A stretch of DNA of 64,000 nt from Saprospiraceae bacterium (GCA_016722285.1 JADKGI010000011.1:1-64000); one strand, 5' to 3'; positions 37,703 to 47,336 are shown, counted from the first letter of the stretch. The notes: generated from the sequence alone by a model not told the origin. Program-made: numbers and translations.

Positions 37703-38454
37703 ATGATTAAAATATTTAGACAAATCAGACAAAACCTTCTCCTTAACGGAAAACTCAGATCTTACTCTGTTTATGCTTTTGGCGAAATATTTCTTGTTGT
37801 AATCGGTATTCTCATTGCTCTTCAAATCAATAATTGGAATGAAAAACGAAAAGAGAATCTTAATCTTCGTGTCATTTATTATAATTTATTACGAGACATC
37901 AAGGCAGATTCGGTTTCCTTTGCATTAAACCTGAAAGACCTCCAAGGCATTGATTTTTTACAAGAACAACTATACAAAACTGGAATAAAAATGACACCAC
38001 TGTTGTATTAGAGAATCCTAACTATATTAGATTATTACCGGATTACAACCCGATAACACAAGAAAATGACCCTTTTGTTGCAGCTAAAATTACTAATGAT
38101 ATCATAAGAAAAGAAATATTAACCTATTTCAGAAATATGAAAGACATGAACGATACGTACATCGAATTAGATGATATTATAAGAAATAAAATGCGGGGGT
38201 TTTTAGGAGATAAAAAAATGTACAATGTTACAGGTTGGTTTCAAAATAAATCAAAAGGTCATTCTGATAATAAATTTAATTTTGATTTTATTGATAAAAC
38301 TGAATTAATAACACTCTCAAAAGATATAGAGTTCCAGCAAATACTTTTTGAAGCCTCTCTAAAAACTGACGGTAATCTCTATATTTTAAAAAAAGTAATT
38401 GAGCAAAATGCGCATTTAATTAGAGTGATTGAAAATGAATTGAACAGACCATAA
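37703..38454 (+). pseudogene. DUF6090 array member with one frameshift
   Basis: Head MIKIFRQIRQNLLLNGKLRS, with the helix (EIFLVVIGILIALQI) from about residue 29. The first frame ends at 38011. Adding one base in the A-run of GGAATAAAAATGACACC (about 37987-37992) continues as NDTTVVLENPNYIRLLPDYN and runs to 38454. The tail ends VIEQNAHLIRVIENELNRP. Corrected length is about 250 residues. The lesion in a homopolymer makes a read error plausible. Confidence 0.8.
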
Positions 38455-38456
38455 CT

Positions 38457-39200
38457 ATGATTAAACTCTTCAGAAAAATCAGGCAAAACTTGCTCCTTAC
38501 AAACTCAACTGACAAGTATCTCCAATACGCCATTGGCGAAATAGTCCTTGTCGTGATTGGGATTTTAATTGCTTTAAGTATTAATAATTGGAATGAAGCA
38601 AATAAAATAGAAAGAAAAAAGCAAAAGTTAGTGACTTCTTTGATCGAAGATTTCGAATTTAATAGAGATATTCTGAAAAATAGTACTATCATAAAACAGG
38701 ATTCAATAATTGCTCAAATGGACACATTTTTTTCCCTTACTAAAAGCAATACACCACTTGTTTCAGTAGATTCTCTTCGTAAATTAGCAGGAGGATTTTT
38801 TAGATCTTTCAGTTTTATACCTAATCTCACAAGTTACAATGAAGCTGTAGCAAGTGGAAATCTAAGTTTATTGCAAAATAAAGCATTATTAGAAGAGTTT
38901 ACTCTTTTCAACAGAGCCTATGACGACTTTAGAAAATTTGAAGAAGCTGGTTTCTATTCTTTTTATAGTGGATCATCCTGGGAATTAAGAAAAACAGCGA
39001 AACCTGGACTTCTATATGGACGGGAACCTGCCGGAGAAATAAGCTATGTTGAATATAAGAAGTTAATAAGCAGTAACTTAGCTCAAAATTGCTTTGAAAA
39101 TAGTCATAACCTAGCAAGAAATACTCGGCGAAGGCTTTTTGAAATGCTGGAAAAGTCTGAGACCATCATCCAAATGCTTAAAAAAATGCAAACTCAATGA
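38457..39200 (+). CDS. DUF6090 family membrane protein (array member, intact)
   Basis: 247 residues. Head MIKLFRKIRQNLLLTNSTDK; helix EIVLVVIGILIALSI with SINNWNEA in place of the usual QINNWNE. The tail motif is TSYNEAVASGNLSLLQNKAL and the C-terminus is helical (MLEKSETIIQMLKKMQ). The stop overlaps the next start by ATGA (39197-39200). Function unknown. Confidence 0.87.
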   Translation: MIKLFRKIRQNLLLTNSTDKYLQYAIGEIVLVVIGILIALSINNWNEANKIERKKQKLVTSLIEDFEFNRDILKNSTIIKQDSIIAQMDTFFSLTKSNTPLVSVDSLRKLAGGFFRSFSFIPNLTSYNEAVASGNLSLLQNKALLEEFTLFNRAYDDFRKFEEAGFYSFYSGSSWELRKTAKPGLLYGREPAGEISYVEYKKLISSNLAQNCFENSHNLARNTRRRLFEMLEKSETIIQMLKKMQTQ

Positions 39201-39934
39201 TTAAAATATTTAGACAAATCAGACAAACTCTAGTAATTTCAGGAAATTCTGTTAAGTATCTGAAATACGCTATTGGCGAGATCATCCTTGTAGTCATCGG
39301 TATCTTGATTGCTTTGCAAATCAACAACTGGAATCAGGAAAGACTTGATGATAAAATGGAACAAGTCCTTCTGAATCAATGGCTTCAGGACTTTGAAGCC
39401 AATACTGAAAATATAAAAGCTACTGAAATCCAGTACCAGAATTTACTTAGCAAAATTGATGTAGTATTCAGATATACAGGACCCAAAGTACAAATACCTC
39501 AAGATAAAAAAATACTGGATTCTATGTTTAGCTTACGAAATGTCAATCTGGAATTGGTGTACGGCTCACTCAATTTTTCTTCCCAGCAAATGGAAAGAGT
39601 CAAAAATCAGAAACTAAAAATTGGACTATCTTTATTTCCCGGCATGGAAGCTCACTACAGAGAACTGCAAAATCAGGTCAGCAACAGGACATTAGAGCAA
39701 AGAGATATTATCAAAAGACACATTTCGCTCATTTCACGCTACCCGGAGTATAAGGATCATGCATTTACATCTGACACCTTAGGATGGTTAAGAGATCGGG
39801 ATTTTCAGGATATAACAGTTAGTAAAAAATGGCTAATATTAGGAGCAATGAATGCTTTGACGGATTTAAACCATCAAAACCAAAAGCTAATAGATCTTAT
39901 CAAAAAAGACCTTAATTCACAAACCCATGATTAA
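39197..39934 (+). CDS. DUF6090 family membrane protein (array member, intact)
   Basis: 245 residues. Head MIKIFRQIRQTLVISGNSVK; helix EIILVVIGILIALQI. The tail is unusual: the motif region reads VYGSLNFSSQQMERVKNQKL and no clear SG-x-LI is present. It overlaps the previous gene by 4 bases and the next by 8, so translation is probably coupled. Function unknown. Confidence 0.87.
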   Translation: MIKIFRQIRQTLVISGNSVKYLKYAIGEIILVVIGILIALQINNWNQERLDDKMEQVLLNQWLQDFEANTENIKATEIQYQNLLSKIDVVFRYTGPKVQIPQDKKILDSMFSLRNVNLELVYGSLNFSSQQMERVKNQKLKIGLSLFPGMEAHYRELQNQVSNRTLEQRDIIKRHISLISRYPEYKDHAFTSDTLGWLRDRDFQDITVSKKWLILGAMNALTDLNHQNQKLIDLIKKDLNSQTHD

Positions 39935-40647
39935 ACTCTTCCGTAACATCCGTCAAAGTATGTTAAGCAATGGCCAAACTATCAAGTATTTCAAATACGC
40001 TATAGGCGAGATTATCCTTGTTGTCATCGGGATTTTAATCGCTTTACAAATCAATAATTGGAGTGAGCAAAATAAAATCAATGCTAAAAGGGCCGTGTAT
40101 ATGCAATCCCTCCAAAACGATCTTAATGTGGATGTTAATGAACTAAAAAAGAGAATCAATAATATCAATGTCCAATATAAAAATGATGATGCCGAAAAGA
40201 ACAGATTGTCAGGTGCACAAACTACCGAAGATTCTGTATTAGCAAGGGTTAAACGACTTAATATCTTCCTTGAAACATATGCGGAATTTAATAATAATAC
40301 TTTCAATTCTTTAATTTCATCAGGTGAAATTGATCTGTTAGGTCCGGAATTAAAAAATGAACTTTTTACATTAAATAAAATGCAGGAAAAAGCAAAGCAA
40401 AGTTATAACATTCACTTTGATAAGTATCTGGATAACTACCTGAATTTTAGTTCAAAATACCCTGTTGGTCGATATACGGAACTTGACTCGGGAACATTAA
40501 ATAATTACTTATGGCAACATAACGATTATAAAGAATTTTGGTAGATTATAATAAGTTTATGACATCGAGAAGAGCGGCCCTAAGCCGAAACCTCGCTTAT
40601 ATAGAGCCGTATTAAAGCAAAGTGAAGATATTTTAGAAAATACCTAA
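39927..40647 (+). pseudogene. DUF6090 array member with C-terminal frameshifts
   Basis: Head MIKLFRNIRQSMLSNGQTIK and helix intact; tail motif NTFNSLISSGEIDLLGPEL. The open frame ends at 40544 (...NDYKEFW). Downstream the other frames read DYNKFMTSRRAALSRNLAY and then LKQSEDILENT to a stop at 40645-40647. Two indels therefore separate the present ORF from a full-length protein of about 239 residues. The 205-residue truncated form might still be made. Confidence 0.75.
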
Positions 40648-41413
40648 AAAATGATCAAATTTACTAAACCATTCGATAAACATTCTCATGCAGAAATCAA
40701 ACATTTAGAGAAGTGTGGTGAAGTGAATCGTTTCGGATAACTGGTGATAATCAACATTTAAATACCGTATATGATCAAATTTTTTCGAACAATCCGTCAA
40801 AGCTTGCTAGTCAATGGTCAAACGATTAAGTATCTTAAATACGCTTTTGGTGAAATTGTATTGGTTGTGATTGGTATTTTGATTGCACTGCAGATAAATA
40901 ATTGGAATGAAGCCCAAAAGCAAAACAGACTTGAAAAATCCTATTACTGTCGCCTTCTGGAAGATGCGGAGAATGACAAAGAACAAATATGGGATTTTTT
41001 AGATCAATGTAAGGCCAGATTAAAGTCATCAAATCAAGCCCTAAGATTACTTCAGCGGGATAAAACTTTAAAAGAAGAAATAGGGATAGAATTTTCTAAA
41101 ACTATCAGAGCTATTTATGCAGAACTAAAAGTAAATAACACTGCATTTGAAGATTTAAAATCAGGATCAAACTTGAACATCATCAAAGACAAATCTATCA
41201 TTAAGTCATTGAATAATTATTTTAATAAAATAGAGACAAATAAAAGCATCATCAAAGTTAATGCAGAACATGCATTACAAATTTATGATACTCAAAAAGA
41301 TCTTTTCTTGAATGGTCGAATTGAAGGGTTAATGTCATTGGATCGATTAAAAGACAATATGGATCCTGACGTATTTAATTCAGTTCCTCTGGATAAAACA
41401 GGAAGTATTAATA

Positions 41414-42422
41414 ACCCGTTGCGCGGTTAAGCTGCAAGAGCAGTTTTGAGTTTATTTAATGATTTTTGTTTTGAAAAATTGAGAAATTGAAGTGCAGCTA
41501 CAGCTGCGACTTTGCTAGCTAATCTGGAGATAAGTCCATTAGAAGTTTTAGCATAATTTCTTTTTACCATAAACTGATCATCTAATTGCGATATTTTAGT
41601 CTCTATTTTTTTTCTATGGTAAGCTGCAGATTTTGACCACATCGTTTGACCTTTCATATTGGCTCTTAATGGTGTAACTAATTGTATGGATTTAGTCTCA
41701 AATAAGGACAACTGAACAGGTTCTGAAATGTATCCTTTATCTCCAAGTAATTGACAATCAGATATATCTAGGATTTCTTCAAATTTCAAAAAATCAATAT
41801 CTGCAATATTTGCAGGTGTAATAGCGACTGTGACAGGAACCCCTTCTACCGAAGTAATTATATGCATCTTATAACCATAGTAATATGCTTTAGAAATAGC
41901 ATGATAACCTGTCGCTGGTATACAATCAGGGTCATCCAATACAGATTCGTGTTCTAATTTTTCTAGCATTTTTACAAATGGCAAGTGGCATACTGTCAAC
42001 AATAAATTTAACACAATTGGGACAAATAATATTGCAAACCTTTAAGCCCAACTGAGAAATAAAACAGACAATTTTTTCTTCGTCCTCTTTATAATTTCTT
42101 CGATCGATAAGGACAAAATTCGTCATAATATTCATCTTTTAGCTTATTAAAAGATGGTTTTGAATCATACTCAAGATTCAGCTGTTAAAGATAACGTAAC
42201 TAATTGAATGTCAGACATTTTGGCGTTTGGATACTTAAAGGAAATTGCCATCATCCAAAAACATCATCTTTAAAATAGATTTGCATAAAAATAATATGGA
42301 AATTTGTTTTTATGTTGTGCATAGCGAAAAAGTTGATATGTTTACGCTAAGTTACTGAATTACAGTGATATGCACAACATATTTTTTAATATATTCCTCG
42401 TTTTTTTAACTGCGCAACGGGT
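41414..42422 (-). mobile_element. IS982-family insertion sequence (decayed)
   Basis: 1009 bp. Terminal inverted repeats ACCCGTTGCGCGGTTAA (41414-41430) and its complement at 42406-42422 match at 16 of 17 positions. ACCC ends and a length near 1 kb fit IS982. The target duplication ATTAATA is present on both sides (41407-41413 and 42423-42429). Confidence 0.92.
41427..42135 (-). pseudogene. IS982-family transposase, frameshifted
   Basis: A DDE transposase in at least two frames. The upstream part (from 42135) reads NFVLIDRRNYKEDEEKIVCF and VDSMPLAICKNARK, typical of IS982. The downstream part (42014-41427) reads YGYKMHIITSVEGVPVTVAI, LLGDKGYIS and RNYAKTSNGLISRLASKVAA. Further degenerate N-terminal sequence extends to about 42290. 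It cannot produce an active enzyme as written. Confidence 0.85.
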
Positions 42423-42570
42423 ATTAATAATGAAGTTAAAAGCGAATTGTATAATGACATGATCCATATTCTTACCGCTAATGCCAGACAACTTGAACTT
42501 TTGGGATTTATCATGAACGAAAATGATGTCTTGATATAAATATTGAAACCTAAATGTAAATAGAATATTC

Positions 42571-43278
42571 ATGATTAAAATAATAAGAGAAATCAGAAAG
42601 CATCTGCTTGATAATGGTAGTACCAGGAGTTATTTAAAATATGCCATTGGTGAAATTGCGCTCGTAGTCATAGGAATCCTGATCGCACTGCAAATCAACA
42701 ATTGGAACGAAGCATATAAAAACGCTCGGATGGAAAAATCATACCTGATAAATCTACAGCAAGACCTTACTTCTGATTTGGTGAGGTTAGATGAGCTCAA
42801 AACTAATTTTGAAAAAGCAGTGAAGTCGAAAGATTTTTTAGTAAGTGTAATAAATTCAGAAAGTGGAAGATCAGATTCATTAGGCGTTAATTTTAGAAAT
42901 TTATCCAGTTTTGTCACTGATTTTATACCTAATAAGACAACTATGGATGAATTAAAAAACAGTAATGGTCTTTATCTGATTTCAAATCCTGAATTGCGGC
43001 GTCAGATAGTGACGTTATACAATACCTATGATGACTTTGTAGCCAAGCTCAAACTTGGAAACGAGAAAGCGCAATTTATCTTGGTTTATACAAGTAAGTA
43101 TATCAAAAAAATCACTGAGTCAACGGACGCTGAGGTTTCAGAGCTCATAAAAGATTATAGTTTTAATAATCTGATTCGAATGAACTACCTGTTTACTCAA
43201 TTGGACATATGTTCAAAGGCCTTTTATAACTGCGTAATTACGTTGGATCAGGTGAAAAAAGAAATAGAGCTATGTTAA
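42571..43278 (+). CDS. DUF6090 family membrane protein (array member, intact)
   Basis: 235 residues, the shortest intact member. Head MIKIIREIRKHLLDNGSTRS; helix EIALVVIGILIALQI. The tail motif is TTMDELKNSNGLYLISNPEL, followed by RRQIVTLYNTYDDF. Overlaps the next head fragment by 7 bases. Function unknown. Confidence 0.87.
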   Translation: MIKIIREIRKHLLDNGSTRSYLKYAIGEIALVVIGILIALQINNWNEAYKNARMEKSYLINLQQDLTSDLVRLDELKTNFEKAVKSKDFLVSVINSESGRSDSLGVNFRNLSSFVTDFIPNKTTMDELKNSNGLYLISNPELRRQIVTLYNTYDDFVAKLKLGNEKAQFILVYTSKYIKKITESTDAEVSELIKDYSFNNLIRMNYLFTQLDICSKAFYNCVITLDQVKKEIELC

Positions 43279-43413
43279 AATTATTCAGAAACATCCGCCC
43301 AAACCTTCTTATGGAAAACAGAACTTCCAAGCCTGTCTTGCCGATAGGCCCGCCTGACCACGGTAGTCGGGCAGGCAGGTACTTTAAATATGCTATTGGA
43401 GAAATAATAAAAT
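43272..43413 (+). pseudogene. DUF6090 head fragment 4
   Basis: MLKLFRNIRPNLLMENRTSK, PVLPI, palindrome-encoded GPPDHGSRAG (codons 26-35), RYFKYAIGEI, then element B. Almost the same as fragment 3 at 36921, so one is probably a copy of the other together with its element. Confidence 0.83.
43347..43376 (+). repeat. 30-nt palindromic element in head fragment 4
   Basis: Same 30 bases as 36996-37025; codons 26-35, in phase. Confidence 0.85.
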
Positions 43414-44032
43414 GTCCCTTTAGGGACTATTTATTGGTAGCATTAAATATAAAGACAGCCCATTGTGCCTTTAGGTACAAAATATAAATTCATATATATG
43501 GCAAACTCCTACACACAGATTCATATTCAGACAGTCTTCTTGGTGCAAGACAGGCAAAGCCTAAAAAAAAAGAATGGAAAGATGATTTGTATAAATACAT
43601 TACAGGTATAATACAAAACCATGAGCATAAGTTTTGCAAATAAATGGAATGGCTGACCATCTTCACATCTTAATTGGGATGAGGCCAACCCAATCGTTGT
43701 CGGATCTTATGAAAATAGTTAAACAGGGTTCTTCCATTTGGCTGAATGAAAAATATTTTAAAAATGAGAAATTTTCATGGCAGGCAGGATTTGGAGCTTT
43801 TTCATATGCAAAGTCAGATGTGCAAAATGTCATCAATTATATAAAAAATCAAGAGAAACATCATAAATTGGTCTCGTTTCAGGACGAATATTTAAATCTT
43901 CTGAATGAATTCAATATTGATTTTGATGCCCGTTATATTTTGAAATCGATACTATAAAATATTCTGTACCTAAAGGCACAGATGAAATTTTCGCCAATAA
44001 TTTGGCTACCAAGATAATGTCCCCAAAGGGAC
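43414..44032 (+). mobile_element. Y1-transposase element, copy B
   Basis: About 619 bp, bounded by GTCCCTTTAGGGAC (43414-43427) and GTCCCCAAAGGGAC (44019-44032), with the inner GTGCC..GGTAC palindromes near 43467 and 43970. The left 80 bp and the right flank are nearly identical to copy C, continuing into the following DUF6090 gene. Confidence 0.85.
43498..43957 (+). pseudogene. Y1 transposase of element B, two single-base deletions
   Basis: Start ATG 43498 (MANSYTQIHIQTV). Compared with copies A and C it lacks a T in GCCTAATAAAA (near 43563) and one A in CATAAAGTTTTG (near 43627). From 43634 the frame is restored and includes GMADHLHILIGM and YIKNQEKHHK. Inactive unless the deletions are sequencing errors. 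Confidence 0.85.
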
Positions 44033-44056
44033 AAATAAAATTAAAATCAAAGCCAT

Positions 44057-44794
44057 ATGAATAAGCTCTTCCGAAATTTCAGACAGATCCAACTAAACGA
44101 CGGCAAAACAACGAAGTATCTTAAATATGCCATTGGCGAAATTGTACTTGTTGTCATTGGTATTCTCATTGCATTGCAAATCAATAACTGGAATGAAAAC
44201 CGAAAAACCAGATTGGATGAAATAAAATTACTTACCAATATAAAAAAAGCATTGGAATCAGATTTACAAAATCAATTTGAATTTCATTTTCTAACTGTCA
44301 GATTGGCTATTGAGGAAACAAATGCGATCAGGTCGCACATGAAAAGTAAATTGCCATACAAAGATAGTTTAGCCACTGATTTCTTAGTATTAACATCCGG
44401 GGGAACACAATTTTGGACACCACAACTGACAGCCTATAAACGATTAGAATCAAAGGGAATTGAAATCATAAAAAATGATAGCTTGCTGGAAGCTATTTTA
44501 GATATTTATAATTTGGATTATCCCCTGATACAAAACACATTTGATAATTATTTTCGGAATATATATGAATATGGAAGACCCATTGCCAGAAAGAAGTTCA
44601 AATCAAGCGGTGAAATGACACTGGGATTATTCCCGATAAATTATGGTTTATTGCTTGAAGATGTGGAATTTTTTAACACTATTGATGTGCTCCATACCGT
44701 CGCCCAAGTGATAGAAAAACGAATGCTTAAGGCCAAAGCCAATGTGGAGGGAGTGATTCAGAAGATCGATGTTGAATTACAGAAGTCAAATTAA
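44057..44794 (+). CDS. DUF6090 family membrane protein (array member, intact)
   Basis: 245 residues. The head MNKLFRNFRQIQLNDGKTTK and helix through NNWNENRK (to about 44206) are almost identical at DNA level to the pseudogene at 47337. After that point the two tails share no obvious similarity. The tail motif here is TAYKRLESKGIEIIKNDSLL with ILDIYNLDY following. It lies 25 bases right of element B. Function unknown. Confidence 0.87.
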   Translation: MNKLFRNFRQIQLNDGKTTKYLKYAIGEIVLVVIGILIALQINNWNENRKTRLDEIKLLTNIKKALESDLQNQFEFHFLTVRLAIEETNAIRSHMKSKLPYKDSLATDFLVLTSGGTQFWTPQLTAYKRLESKGIEIIKNDSLLEAILDIYNLDYPLIQNTFDNYFRNIYEYGRPIARKKFKSSGEMTLGLFPINYGLLLEDVEFFNTIDVLHTVAQVIEKRMLKAKANVEGVIQKIDVELQKSN

Positions 44795-44804
44795 AATTTA
44801 AGCC

Positions 44805-45533
44805 ATGATAAAATTCTTTAGAAATATCAGAAAAACCCTTTTAGAAAAGGACAAAACCACCAACTACCTAAAATACGCCCTTGGAGAAATTGTGTTGGTG
44901 GTCATTGGTATTTTATTGGCGCTCCAAATATCAGAATGGAACACCTATTATAAAAGGCACAAAGAAGAAGTTCAATTGCTTGAAGATATACATAAAGAGT
45001 TTTTGGAAAACAAGGAGCAGTTGAAGCTGGTTAAAAGTTATCATATGATAGCCTATGAAGGCACCGAAACATTATTAAACTTAATGCCCATTGATTTAAG
45101 TAAAATCAAAATTGATAGCCTTGTATCCCTCTTGGATCAAACCTATCATACTTGGACATTTAACCCTCAACAATCTACCATAAATACATTAATAAACACA
45201 TCATCTTTCGATTTAATTTCAAATGTCGAATTACGAAAATTACTTCAAAACTGGACCGACTTATACTTAGATTATACTGAAGATGAATTGGATGCAAGAT
45301 ATCAGGTTATAAATTTTCATAGGCCGTATATGATCAAACACTATGAAACCAGATATGTAAAAAACCGAAGACCTTTTGAAGAATCGAATTGGGATTTTTT
45401 ACAAAGTATCGAATTTAAAAATTTGGTCGGTATCAGAAACCGTAACTTAAATCAAATTTTATATGGTGATCTGAATCAACTTGAAAGCTTGAGTCAGACT
45501 ATTGATAAAATTATTGAGTTAACAGAACAATAA
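44805..45533 (+). CDS. DUF6090 family membrane protein (array member, intact)
   Basis: 242 residues. Head MIKFFRNIRKTLLEKDKTTN; helix EIVLVVIGILLALQI followed by SEWNTYYK instead of NNWNE. The tail contains IHKEFLENKEQLKL, similar to the 36175 member, and the motif STINTLINTSSFDLISNVEL. It ends just before the IS3-family insertion, which has not damaged it. Confidence 0.87.
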   Translation: MIKFFRNIRKTLLEKDKTTNYLKYALGEIVLVVIGILLALQISEWNTYYKRHKEEVQLLEDIHKEFLENKEQLKLVKSYHMIAYEGTETLLNLMPIDLSKIKIDSLVSLLDQTYHTWTFNPQQSTINTLINTSSFDLISNVELRKLLQNWTDLYLDYTEDELDARYQVINFHRPYMIKHYETRYVKNRRPFEESNWDFLQSIEFKNLVGIRNRNLNQILYGDLNQLESLSQTIDKIIELTEQ

Positions 45534-45538
45534 ATGAT

Positions 45539-46567
45539 ATAGTTACCCCCAATGTTAGGACAGTTTTATACTAATTTATAATAAACATATTATTATTTAT
45601 TATTATATGTTTCTTTTCTTTTGTTTATTCGTGTCTCCGCTCCATATTGTAATAATTCATATATAAGTGGATTCCTTTAAATAACCTTGTTGACCATCAT
45701 TGGTTGGATTTAAATAAACATGTTCATACTTTATGGTTCGCCAAAATCGCTCAATAAAGAGGTTGTCTATAGCTCGCTTTTTCCATCCATACTCAGTTTG
45801 ATACCATTGTCCAATACCGTGGCGGTGAACTCTGCAGCCGTAAACTGTGATCCCTGATCTGTATTGATAATTTGCGGTATTCCCCAATGTACTATACTAT
45901 TCTGCACTACACTGGCACACCAAGTCGCATCCATCGTGTTGGATATATCCCAGCTTTGGTACTATAGCTCTAAGTCCCATCAAATTATAATACAGGCGTT
46001 CTATTCGTTTTATATTGATCTGTAGCCTTTGTCCATCTTCAGCCATATACATCCGTGGCACGCCTTTGACGGATGCAGCAAATAGTGCTCATCTATAAGC
46101 CGCATGAGCTCCAGATTCAGCGCATCTTCAGCCTGGGAGTATAATAGTAAGTACTCCGGTTTATACCAAGCAACGAGCCCGATGCGATATACTTAACTGT
46201 GGGTGATCCTTTTTGAATAAATGGCATGTTCATTCCCAGTCTCTTTAAACTTTTTTTAAAAAGTCAATTTCTACCTTCTGTTCCCCAATTGTCCTTAATA
46301 ATTCATCACGATCCGTAGGTACAGATTCTGTGTTCCGATGTACCCTTTTCGAAAACCAGCGATGCGTTACTCAGAAATTCTTTCCAGGTAGAAATTTGAG
46401 GGGCAACCTGGTGTTTTTGAGCTAATTCAGATAGGCTGAATCGCTCACTCAGCGCTTCTAATACCACCTTGCTTAAATACTGATGTTAATTTTCTCTTTG
46501 TCATAAACAGCAAATTTAGTGTAAAAAAATTTATTTAACTTGCTGTCCGATTTTTGGGGGTAACTAT
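45539..46567 (-). mobile_element. IS3-family insertion sequence (internally decayed)
   Basis: 1029 bp. Ends ATAGTTACCCCCAA (left) and the complement TTGGGGGTAACTAT (right), with GGACAG blocks a few bases in. ATGAT occurs directly outside both ends (45534-45538 and 46568-46572), a probable 5-bp duplication. It sits in the short gap before head fragment 5. Shorter than typical IS3 elements (1.2-1.5 kb), so internal sequence has been lost. Confidence 0.8.
45657..46504 (-). pseudogene. IS3-family transposase OrfA/OrfB remnant
   Basis: OrfA begins at 46504 (MTKRKLTSVFKQGG) but breaks quickly. OrfB pieces in several frames include NTDQGSQFTAAEF (second catalytic Asp) and RAIDNLFIERFWRTIKYEH (catalytic Glu). 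At least four frameshifts or stops are needed to join them. Clearly inactive. Confidence 0.82.
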
Positions 46568-46570
46568 ATG

Positions 46571-46691
46571 ATGATTAAATTATTCAGAAACATACGCCAA
46601 AAACTGCTCAACGTAGGCTCGCCTGATCACGATAGTCGGGCAGGTAAAATAAGCAAATATTTAAAATATGCCTTTGGAGAAATAATAAAAT
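46571..46691 (+). pseudogene. DUF6090 head fragment 5
   Basis: MIKLFRNIRQKLLNV, palindrome-encoded GSPDHDSRAG (codons 16-25), KISKYLKYAFGEI, then element C. Its upstream half differs from fragments 3 and 4, but it ends at the same codon. The ATG lies beside the IS3 target duplication. Confidence 0.82.
46616..46645 (+). repeat. 30-nt palindromic element in head fragment 5
   Basis: GGCTCGCCTGATCAC...GATAGTCGGGCAGGT; codons 16-25, in phase. Confidence 0.8.
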
Positions 46692-47311
46692 GTCCCTTTA
46701 GGGACTATTTATTGGTAGCATTAAATATAAAGACAGCCCATTGTGCCTTTAGGTACAAAATATAAATTCATATATATGGCAAACACCTACACACAGATTC
46801 ATATTCAGACAGTCTTCGCGGTGCAAGACAGGCAAAGCCTAATAAAAAAAGAATGGAAAGATGATTTGTATAAATACATAACTGGAATCATACAAAACCA
46901 TGAGCATAAAGTTTTGCAAATAAATGGAATGGCTGACCATCTTCACATCTTAATTGGGATGAGGCCAACCCAATCGTTGTCGGATCTTATGAAAATAGCT
47001 AAACAGGGTTCTTCCATTTGGCTGAATGAAAAATATTTTAAAAATGAGAAATTTTCATGGCAGGCAGGATTTGGAGCTTTTTCATATGGTAAGTCGGATA
47101 TTCCAAATGTCATCAATTACATAAAAAATCAAGAGAAACATCATTCATCAATAAGCTTTCAAGATGAATATTTAAATCTTTTGCAAGAATTCAATATTGA
47201 TTTTGATGCCCGTTATATTTTGAAATCGATACTATAAAATATTCTGTACCTAAAGGCACAGATGAAATTTTCGCCAATAATTTGTTCTAAGATAATGTCC
47301 CTAAAAGGGAC
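46692..47311 (+). mobile_element. Y1-transposase element, copy C
   Basis: About 620 bp, bounded by GTCCCTTTAGGGAC (46692-46705) and GTCCCTAAAAGGGAC (47297-47311), with inner GTGCC..GGTAC palindromes. Closest to copy B outside the coding region and to copy A within it. Carries an intact transposase. Confidence 0.87.
46776..47237 (+). CDS. Y1 (HUH) transposase of element C
   Basis: 153 residues, intact. HUH motif in GMADHLHILIGM; tyrosine region VINYIKNQEKHH; C-terminus DFDARYILKSIL. It differs from copy A at a few positions (for example HSSISFQDEY instead of HKLVSFQEEY). With copy A it is the likely source of activity for the shorter derivatives. Confidence 0.92.
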   Translation: MANTYTQIHIQTVFAVQDRQSLIKKEWKDDLYKYITGIIQNHEHKVLQINGMADHLHILIGMRPTQSLSDLMKIAKQGSSIWLNEKYFKNEKFSWQAGFGAFSYGKSDIPNVINYIKNQEKHHSSISFQDEYLNLLQEFNIDFDARYILKSIL

Positions 47312-47336
47312 AAATAAAAATTAAAATCAAAGCCAT

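Larger units (their letters stand above)
40771..42539 (+). pseudogene. DUF6090 array member interrupted by IS982-family element
   Basis: Codons run from ATG 40771 (MIKFFRTIRQSLLVNGQTIK) to 41413, where an insertion sequence enters. Reading resumes at 42430 in the correct frame (NEVKSELYNDMIHILTANAR) and stops at 42537-42539. Removing the IS and one 7-bp duplicate restores an uninterrupted 250-residue protein, so the insertion is the only visible lesion. Tail motif: TAFEDLKSGSNLNIIKDKSI. Confidence 0.92.
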
